NCBI GenBank assembly: GCA_964551175.1
Contig: CAZKBZ010000134.1
Span: 1 to 6,207, forward strand
Length of the DNA stretch: 6,207 bases
Direction: 5' to 3'
From: Desulfobulbus_C sp964551175
GTDB taxonomy: Bacteria; Desulfobacterota; Desulfobulbia; Desulfobulbales; Desulfobulbaceae
Shown here: positions 1 through 4,249 of the stretch, piece after piece
Layout of the letters: every line of letters starts with the position of its first letter
How positions within the stretch are numbered: the first letter of the stretch is position 1
Notes under the pieces: model-generated
Seen by the model: the letters and a program-made list of their open reading frames with translations, nothing else
Told to the model about the DNA's origin: nothing
The model's database searches: none
Position numbers and translations under genes: made by a program

Positions 1-80
1 TATATAATAATAAAATTTCAATAAGTTGTCCACTTGCAAAACATGAGAACCGTTTATTCATTGCACACTTATAAAAGAAA
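1..80 (+). other. AT-rich leader of the exporter gene
   Basis: This short AT-rich stretch precedes the exporter. In the exporter frame a TAA at 72-74 closes the reading frame, so translation cannot start before the ATG at 81. In another frame a 13-codon ORF (ATG at 43) ends in a TGA at 82-84 that overlaps the exporter start as ATGA, which would permit translational coupling. A TATAAT hexamer at 3-8 has no convincing -35 partner inside the window. No strong Shine-Dalgarno sequence is seen, only an A-rich purine tract. Whether the exporter is first in its transcript or part of a longer operon from the left cannot be decided here. Confidence 0.3.
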
Positions 81-1847
81 ATGACAGGCAGCTATTCATT
101 TTCAACACTTTTTGAGCAGATCAGGTCTCAGAAAAGCGATTTCTGGCGCACCAACCTGTACGGGATTGTGGCGACCCTGCTTCTGCTGCCGGTCCCCATG
201 CTGATTCCGCTCCTGATTGATGAGATACTGTTGAATCATCCCGGCAGGATGACGGAAACGATTTCCCGTTTTTTTGCTGTCCCCGGGCCATGGGTCTATA
301 TTGCAGTGATCCTGGTCGTGGTGGTTACCCTGCGGTTGCTGGCTTTTTTCTGCAATAATCAAAAGACCTATTATGCCACCAGGATAACCCAGAAGATCAG
401 TTACCGGTTGCGGCATCATATACTCAGCCATCTGGAGCGGGTTTCCCTGTCCGAGTATGAAACGCTTAAATCAGGCGGTATCGCCTCCAAAACTGTTCAG
501 GACGTGGAAAGTGTCAGCAGTTTTGCCGGGCAGCTGGTGGCAACGGTGTTGAGCAGTACTCTGATGCTGACAGGCATTGCCCTGATCATGCTTCGGATGA
601 ACTGGGTACTGGCACTGCTGGTCTTTATGCTCAACCCGCTCTTTCTTGGTTTTTCACGGATCCTGGGACGCAAGACCGGTGAGTTGCTGCGCAGGCAGCA
701 TGAGGCTTACCAGCTGTACCATGAACTGCTGGGTGAAACGCTTGAGCTGTTTATCCAGGTGCGGGCAAGTAACCAGGAACGGAGTTTTTTTGGAATCCTG
801 CAGGGCAGGGCAAAGGGCATTGAACAGGCATCACTTGATTACGGCTTCAGGGCAGCTGTAGCCCACAGCTCCTCAACACTGCTGACTGCCACCGTGGTTG
901 ATCTTTTCAGGGCACTGGGAATCGCTGCGGTTGTCTATTCAGACCTGACCATCGGCATGATGATCGCCTTTCTCTTTTATCTGTCAACCCTTGTTTCCCC
1001 GATTCAGCAACTGATGGGGCTGGTTATCAGCTACCAGACCACTAAACCGGGGCTGCAGCGTATCAATACCCTGCTGTCCCTGGCACAGGAGCCGCAGTAT
1101 CCGCAGCTGGCCAATCCTTTTCAGGACGGTGCCACAACATCGGTTGAGCTGAAAAATATCAGTTTCAGCTATGCAAGTGGCAAACAGGTACTGCATGGTG
1201 TCAGCCTGAAGGCCGAGGCAGGACAGAAGATTGCTCTTATCGGTCCCAGCGGCAGCGGCAAAACAACCATTGCCCAGATCATGGTGGGATTTTATCCCGC
1301 CCATGACGGCGACATCCTCTATGGCGGTATTCCAATTGAAAAGATTGGCTTGCCCGTGGTACGAAAACACGTGGCCCTGATGCTGCAGCAGGCGCTTTTT
1401 TTTAATGACACCATCCGGATGAACCTGACGCTTTCTGATACGAAAAATGATCAGGAGATCTTTGCTGCGCTGGAAGCGGCACAGCTGGACGGCTTTGTCC
1501 GACAGCTGAAAGATGGCCTGGATACGCTGATCGGAAAAAATGGAATCCGTCTTTCCGGAGGACAGCGCCAGAGGCTTGCCATAGCCCGGCTGATACTGTC
1601 TGATCCTGAAATCGTGATCTTTGATGAGGCAACTTCAGCTCTTGACAATGCTACGGAGTTTCATCTCTATGAGACCCTGGCGCCATTTTTACAGGAACGC
1701 ACCACCATAATAATTGCCCACAGGACAACCACCATCAGGCAGGCGGATTATCTGTATCTTATTGAAGAGGGCCGGGTGACTGCAGAGGGAAGCTATGATG
1801 ACCTGCAGAAAAAGGGAGTGATCAGAGAGGATTTTGATGCTGCGTAA
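81..1847 (+). CDS. ABC exporter, fused permease-ATPase (McjD/MsbA-type, probable lasso peptide exporter)
   Basis: This is a complete 588-residue inner-membrane ABC half-transporter, expected to act as a homodimer that uses ATP hydrolysis to export a peptide or lipid-like substrate. Residues about 20-310 form the transmembrane domain with several hydrophobic segments, for example around 25-50, 70-92, 150-195 and 260-305. Residues about 350-588 form the nucleotide-binding domain: Walker A GPSGSGKT at 388-395, Q-loop Gln at 436/437, signature LSGGQRQR at 491-498, Walker B with Asp515/Glu516, D-loop SALD at 519-522, and switch His547. No C39 peptidase domain precedes the permease, so it does not cleave a double-glycine leader. 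Length and architecture match McjD-like lasso exporters (McjD is about 580 residues), and a lasso cyclase and precursor lie 2.2 kb away. A general MsbA/HlyB-like exporter remains possible. The start at 81 is bounded by an in-frame stop just upstream. No intrinsic terminator with a T-tract follows directly. Confidence 0.93.
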   Translation: MTGSYSFSTLFEQIRSQKSDFWRTNLYGIVATLLLLPVPMLIPLLIDEILLNHPGRMTETISRFFAVPGPWVYIAVILVVVVTLRLLAFFCNNQKTYYATRITQKISYRLRHHILSHLERVSLSEYETLKSGGIASKTVQDVESVSSFAGQLVATVLSSTLMLTGIALIMLRMNWVLALLVFMLNPLFLGFSRILGRKTGELLRRQHEAYQLYHELLGETLELFIQVRASNQERSFFGILQGRAKGIEQASLDYGFRAAVAHSSSTLLTATVVDLFRALGIAAVVYSDLTIGMMIAFLFYLSTLVSPIQQLMGLVISYQTTKPGLQRINTLLSLAQEPQYPQLANPFQDGATTSVELKNISFSYASGKQVLHGVSLKAEAGQKIALIGPSGSGKTTIAQIMVGFYPAHDGDILYGGIPIEKIGLPVVRKHVALMLQQALFFNDTIRMNLTLSDTKNDQEIFAALEAAQLDGFVRQLKDGLDTLIGKNGIRLSGGQRQRLAIARLILSDPEIVIFDEATSALDNATEFHLYETLAPFLQERTTIIIAHRTTTIRQADYLYLIEEGRVTAEGSYDDLQKKGVIREDFDAA

Positions 1848-1871
1848 CCAGAGATTCCATTACTGCCAGAC

Positions 1872-1937
1872 ACCGTAGGAGCCCAGTCCCCTGGGCGAAA
1901 GCAACTTTTATCGCCCAGGGGACTGGGCTCCTACGGT
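1872..1937. repeat. REPIN-like inverted pair of REP palindromes
   Basis: Two perfectly complementary 27-base arms (1872-1898 and 1911-1937) enclose a 12-base loop. Each arm has REP structure: it contains GTAGGA followed by an internal palindrome, GCCCAG-TCCC-CTGGGC, then GA. Proteobacterial REP sequences recognised by RAYT (Y1) transposases typically carry a GTAG-like tetranucleotide beside a small hairpin, and two in inverted orientation form a REPIN. The element starts 25 bases after the exporter stop, a usual REP location. It is not followed by a T-run, so it is not a standard intrinsic terminator, although the stem could stabilise the exporter mRNA 3' end. The structure is read directly; the REPIN label rests on resemblance, since genome copy number cannot be seen here. 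Confidence 0.8.
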
Positions 1938-1980
1938 ATAAATGGATAGCTTTTATCTCTTGGACTTTTTTGAAAAAAAG

Positions 1981-2024
1981 GGAGGGGGGGCGAGGAGCAC
2001 CCCACTCCGAGGAGCCCCCCCTCC
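1981..2024. repeat. G-run/C-run inverted repeat (long hairpin)
   Basis: An 11-base perfect stem pairs GGAGGGGGGGC (1981-1991) with its complement at 2014-2024 around a 22-base loop. The loop holds a smaller GGAG/CTCC pairing (1994-1997 with 2005-2008). The octamer CGAGGAGC appears twice as a direct repeat (1991-1998 and 2008-2015). A run of T then A (about 1964-1979) precedes the element. It sits between the REPIN-like repeat and a strong ribosome binding site. It may be a second palindromic element of the same mobile family or an attenuator-like structure; the sequence does not say which. Confidence 0.6.
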
Positions 2025-2033
2025 ACCCTAAAG

Positions 2034-2038
2034 AGGAG
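2034..2038 (+). promoter_or_regulatory. Strong Shine-Dalgarno site
   Basis: AGGAG within AAGAGGAGAACA lies four bases before the ATG at 2043. It is the best plus-strand ribosome binding site in the window, yet it serves an ORF of only 23 codons. This supports the view that the ORF is the start of a gene that has since been destroyed. Confidence 0.5.
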
Positions 2039-2042
2039 AACA

Positions 2043-2114
2043 ATGACGAGGACGTCATATAAGTTTCTGATACCACGATTGTTCTTACTAATACAAATGA
2101 TTAATATTGATTAA
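2043..2114 (+). pseudogene. Possible decayed 5' end of a REP-associated Y1 transposase (RAYT-like) gene
   Basis: A 23-codon ORF begins MTRTSYKFL, directly behind a strong ribosome binding site. From memory of the family, many REP-associated tyrosine transposases begin with a TSYKF-like stretch followed shortly by a segment like FLTCT. Here, after codon 9, a shift into another frame (from about 2069 to 2104) reads TIVLTNTND, whose LTxT could correspond to that segment. The HUH motif and catalytic Tyr region are absent, so nothing functional remains. The REPIN-like repeat 105 bases upstream fits, because RAYT genes usually have REP sequences beside them. The match is short and from recall only; a chance ORF or a small peptide gene is possible. 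Confidence 0.3.
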
Positions 2115-2265
2115 TTCTCTCAATATAATTGATTTGAGATGAAAAGTAATGCCCCGATCTTCATGCTGATACCACTTGGTGGGGACGATTACCAACCGAG
2201 ATGTGCGAGTTGAATTGTCAGCACAATCATGTCAAAAAAGTTTTCCTGTACAAAAAAAAGAAAAG

Positions 2266-2767
2266 ATGACTGACTCAATATCATCAACGCTCTGTAAACA
2301 CTGTGGATTATGCTGTTATGCTTTTCATAATTTAGGACTTGTCAAAAATGAAAAGGAATTGAAAACTGTTGAGAGTTTTGGAGGCGTGCTGTTTACTAAC
2401 CAAGCAGGAAACCTAAGTTTTGTGCAACCCTGTCCCGCATTTACTGGTGTCTGTTCTGTGTACCCGAATCATCCTTCATCATGCAGAGAATATCAGTGCA
2501 GGTTATTAAGATACGTTCAGGATCAAGCAATTTCTTTAGAAAAGGCACAGGTAATTGTGAAAAGAACAAAAAAAACAAGTTAATATAATTGACCGTGCAC
2601 TGAAAGATCTGCTTGGGGAGCGCACCATTATTGTGGATGATTAGATAGATCTTTTCTTTGAAAGAGTACTACATGACAATGAGTTGAAAACACAATATAA
2701 AAAATTACTTCTTGATTTCGGAGTTTATAAATTTTACAGAACTAAATATTTTGATGATGAATCTTAA
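2266..2767 (+). pseudogene. YkgJ-type CxxCxxCC cysteine-cluster protein, broken by frameshift and in-frame TAG
   Basis: The open part runs from ATG 2266 to TAA 2583 (105 residues). It carries the family hallmark CKHCGLCC (Cys10, 13, 16, 17) and a second cluster in CPAFTGVCSVYPNHPSSC and CREYQC (Cys56, 63, 73, 78). These are proposed metal (zinc or iron) ligands in the PF03692 family; the physiological role is unknown. After the stop, the next frame continues as plausible protein: VNIIDRALKDLLGERTIIVDD, a TAG at 2642-2644, then IDLFFERVL to FDDES and TAA at 2767. Removing one A from the eight-A run (2568-2575) would join the first two parts. A restored protein would have about 166 residues. 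Two independent lesions argue for a pseudogene. A TTG start at 2176 keeps the frame open upstream, but the conserved part begins just after 2266. The truncated product retains all eight Cys and could still fold. Confidence 0.7.
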
Positions 2768-2861
2768 CAGTTGGAATTCGTCCTGTTATATTCGATACTG
2801 GCAGTAGACAAATAGCTGTCTAAGATGTTTAGAGGAACGTAAAGGGTACGGCTGAGGGAAC

Positions 2862-2891
2862 AAAAAAGGCAGAGCCACGAAAGGCCCTGCC
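2862..2891 (-). terminator. Intrinsic terminator of the PEP-CTERM gene
   Basis: Read on the minus strand, a stem GGCAGGGCC/GGCTCTGCC (8 of 9 pairs) with a six-base loop is followed by six T residues (2867-2862). It lies about 25 bases after the stop of the PEP-CTERM gene and ends that transcript. The same hairpin has no T-run on the plus strand, so it should not terminate the YkgJ-type gene. Confidence 0.85.
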
Positions 2892-2915
2892 GATCGAAAG
2901 AGGAAAAAACCACAG

Positions 2916-3596
2916 TTATTTTTTTGAACGCCTCCTGCTGGCTCCGGCAAGACCTGCAAGCCCGGTACCGAACAGCAGCATGGTAGCCGGCTCCGGAACC
3001 GGTGCCTGCTCATCACTCCTGATGTCGAGATTTCCGGAAAAATAAAAACCGGTCTCTGTTCCCATATCCCATTGGGTCAGGAAAAATCCGGATGGTGGCA
3101 TTTGTTCACTGAGGGTCAGGGTAATTGTTGCTGTTTCGCCGGCAGCTAGAAAAAAATCCCAGCCCATGGCCATGGAGACATCGTCCGGGAACTCAGTATT
3201 CCCATGGATACTGGTGCCTATTCCATTGTCAAGGCTACCTGCTGTAAAGTTTTCAACAATATCTCCATCAGACCAACCCGGTTCATCTATTTCCCAGGAT
3301 TGACCAGCTATGGGCGTACCTGTAACGCTGCCGGACTCGTCCCAATATACTGCCGGATCAATATCATGATCAAAAAAGGCAAGAAAACTGTTATTGCCAG
3401 GGTTGGAGGTTGTGAACAGGATAGTACCTAGTCCGGTGGTGACATCATCAAAGCCGCTGAGATCTACTCCTGTGCTACCTATCACACCGTTAAAGTTAAA
3501 GTCATAAACAACAAGAGTCGGTGTTGACCAAACACTCGTTGCGCTAAATCCAACGAAGAATGCAGCTACTATCGTAGCCTGTACAAGTTGTTTCAT
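2916..3596 (-). CDS. Secreted PEP-CTERM sorting-domain protein
   Basis: This is a complete 226-residue exported protein of unknown function. Residues 1-24 form a signal peptide: Lys2, a hydrophobic core ATIVAAFFVGF, and likely cleavage after VWS. The middle (25-195) is rich in Gly, Asp, Thr and aromatic residues and has no Cys, in keeping with a beta-rich extracellular domain; a segment near 151-162 (AAGETATITLTL) looks like a beta-sandwich strand. Residues 200-226 are a textbook PEP-CTERM tail: VPEPATM, a hydrophobic helix LLFGTGLAGLAG, then the basic cluster RRRSKK. In this system the tail is recognised and cut by an exosortase (EpsH/XrtA type), and the protein is delivered to the surface or exopolysaccharide matrix. 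No exosortase is in the window. A strong Shine-Dalgarno lies upstream, an intrinsic terminator follows, and the gene appears monocistronic. No link to the lasso genes is evident. Confidence 0.92.
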   Translation of the reverse strand: MKQLVQATIVAAFFVGFSATSVWSTPTLVVYDFNFNGVIGSTGVDLSGFDDVTTGLGTILFTTSNPGNNSFLAFFDHDIDPAVYWDESGSVTGTPIAGQSWEIDEPGWSDGDIVENFTAGSLDNGIGTSIHGNTEFPDDVSMAMGWDFFLAAGETATITLTLSEQMPPSGFFLTQWDMGTETGFYFSGNLDIRSDEQAPVPEPATMLLFGTGLAGLAGASRRRSKK

Positions 3597-3600
3597 ATTT

Positions 3601-3608
3601 CCTCCCTT
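3601..3608 (-). promoter_or_regulatory. Ribosome binding site of the PEP-CTERM gene
   Basis: On the minus strand AAGGGAGG precedes the ATG at 3596 by four bases (AAAT). The match to the 16S anti-Shine-Dalgarno is very good and fixes the start. Confidence 0.8.
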
Positions 3609-3650
3609 GAAAAAGAATTTGCAATTTCAGCCAAGTTACAACTGAATAAA

Positions 3651-3667
3651 TGCAAAAAGTAATCCTG
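3651..3667 (-). promoter_or_regulatory. Candidate sigma-54 (RpoN) promoter for the PEP-CTERM gene
   Basis: On the minus strand CAGGATTACTTTTTGCA has the GG-N10-GC spacing of -24/-12 promoters, with a good -12 block (TTTGCA) but only the GG of the -24 TGGCAC. Transcription would begin near 3641, leaving a 5' leader of about 45 bases before the ATG. PEP-CTERM genes are often RpoN-dependent through the PrsK/PrsR system, which makes the match biologically sensible. With a weak -24 block, a chance match in AT-rich DNA is quite possible. Confidence 0.35.
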
Positions 3668-3742
3668 CCTTAGAGAGAAATATAAAAAATATTTAAAATT
3701 AGATGGTTAGAGATATAGGTTGCTTCTTAGAATAATTGATGT

Positions 3743-3797
3743 CGTTCAAATTTCCGGATTTTCGAATTCCTTTGTACGAATTCCTGGAAAATGAACG
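3743..3797. repeat. Imperfect inverted repeat with an internal 9-bp direct repeat
   Basis: The outer arms CGTTCAAATTTCC (3743-3755) and its near-complement GGAAAATGAACG (3786-3797) form an imperfect inverted repeat. Inside, CGAATTCCT occurs twice in direct orientation (3763-3771 and 3777-3785), each copy holding the palindrome GAATTC. It lies just before the small frameshifted ORF at 3791 and about 150 bases upstream of the PEP-CTERM start. It could be an operator for either gene or debris of a small mobile element. Confidence 0.45.
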
Positions 3798-4055
3798 GTT
3801 ATGCGAATATAACCAAAGTGAGTGAGTTTGGGATAAGATGCGTTGGGCAAATGAAAGAAGGTAAATATTTATTCAGGAAATATCTTGAATCGAGAAAATA
3901 TCACATGATTTCCTTTTCTTAGTATAACAGCTTTTAAGGATGGCACAATTCTACAATTTGACCTTGTTACTGTTACCACTTTCATTGATGGTTTCACGAG
4001 TGATTTTGCCGCTATAGAGTTGAAGCGAAATTTTGACTGCCCTCAAAAGGATTAG
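3791..4055 (+). pseudogene. Small frameshifted ORF of unknown function
   Basis: Two adjoining frames read as one protein-like sequence. The first begins with an ATG at 3791 (MNGYANITKVSEFGIRC) and reaches YHMISF before a TAG at 3920-3922. The next frame continues LSITAFKDGTILQFDLVTV, then a segment with IDGFTSDFAAIELKR, ending FDCPQKD at TAG 4053-4055. Removing one T from the TTTT run near 3914-3917 would join them into about 87 residues. The first frame is also open upstream to 3740 without another ATG. I do not recognise the family. Its stop overlaps the lasso precursor stop by three bases in tail-to-tail orientation. Residue composition looks coding rather than random, but without homologues this is tentative. 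A 38-codon minus-strand ORF (3985-3869) covers part of the region and seems less protein-like. Confidence 0.33.
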
Positions 4056-4192
4056 GATGGATGATAGAAAGAGTTCTCTTTATCAAGTGATAAAGCCCCG
4101 CTTTCAGTATTATTTACAGCCAGTTTTATAATCCGAGGTGGATTATACTTTTTCTTTGACTTCTGATCACTTTTTTTCTCTTGAAATTTCAT
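4052..4192 (-). CDS. Putative lasso peptide precursor (A gene)
   Basis: This is a 46-residue ORF on the cyclase strand, 57 bases after the cyclase stop. The leader begins MKFQEKKSDQKSKKK, highly basic, and continues YNPPRIIKLAVNNTES. This fits the lasso leader pattern YxxPxLxxxG (Tyr16, Pro19, Ile21; Ala replaces the Gly), the element bound by the B1/RRE protein. Thr29 matches the conserved Thr near the leader end. The C-terminus GALSLDKENSFYHPS is a credible 15-residue core. If Gly32 is residue 1, Glu39 is residue 8 (8-residue ring). If Ser31 is residue 1, Thr29 falls at the usual -2 position and Glu39 is residue 9 (9-residue ring), with Asp37 as an alternative at 7. Phe, Tyr and His in the tail could act as steric plugs. 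The ribosome binding site is weak (AGGA about ten bases upstream), so coupling to the cyclase message is likely. Uncertain points: the short spacing from Ala25 to Thr29 and the unusual position after the cyclase. Confidence 0.75.
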   Translation of the reverse strand: MKFQEKKSDQKSKKKYNPPRIIKLAVNNTESGALSLDKENSFYHPS

Positions 4193-4249
4193 ATCGTACA
4201 CATCCTGTAGTTTATAAATAGCAATATCATTTAGTTGACTTCATTAAAC

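Noticed and set aside
43..84. A 13-codon ORF overlapping the exporter start by ATGA
   Set aside because: Too short and without a ribosome binding site; kept only as a possible coupling leader in the note on 1-80.
1848..1940. The 27-bp hairpin as an intrinsic terminator of the exporter gene
   Set aside because: No T-run follows the stem on either strand, and the internal REP architecture explains it better.
1981..1990. G-quadruplex at the G-run
   Set aside because: Only two G-tracts of sufficient length are contiguous; a four-tract motif is not present on the strand.
1872..2024. CRISPR-like repeats
   Set aside because: Only inverted palindromes occur; there is no regular direct repeat-spacer array and no cas gene.
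1822..2076. Long minus-strand frame across the repeat region
   Set aside because: It crosses both palindromes and antisense exporter sequence, with low-complexity composition; a shadow frame.
3941..3960. TGGCAC on the plus strand as a sigma-54 -24 element
   Set aside because: No GC/TTGCA block at the required -12 spacing, and it lies inside a protein-like frame.
3869..3985. A 38-codon minus-strand ORF (MKVVTVTRSN start) as a second lasso precursor
   Set aside because: No YxxP leader motif and no plausible core with an acidic residue at 7-9; it is antisense to a more protein-like frame.
4031..4048. TTTTGA/TCAAAA hairpin just after the precursor stop as a terminator
   Set aside because: The six-pair stem is mostly A-T and the following T-run is only three bases; too weak to call.
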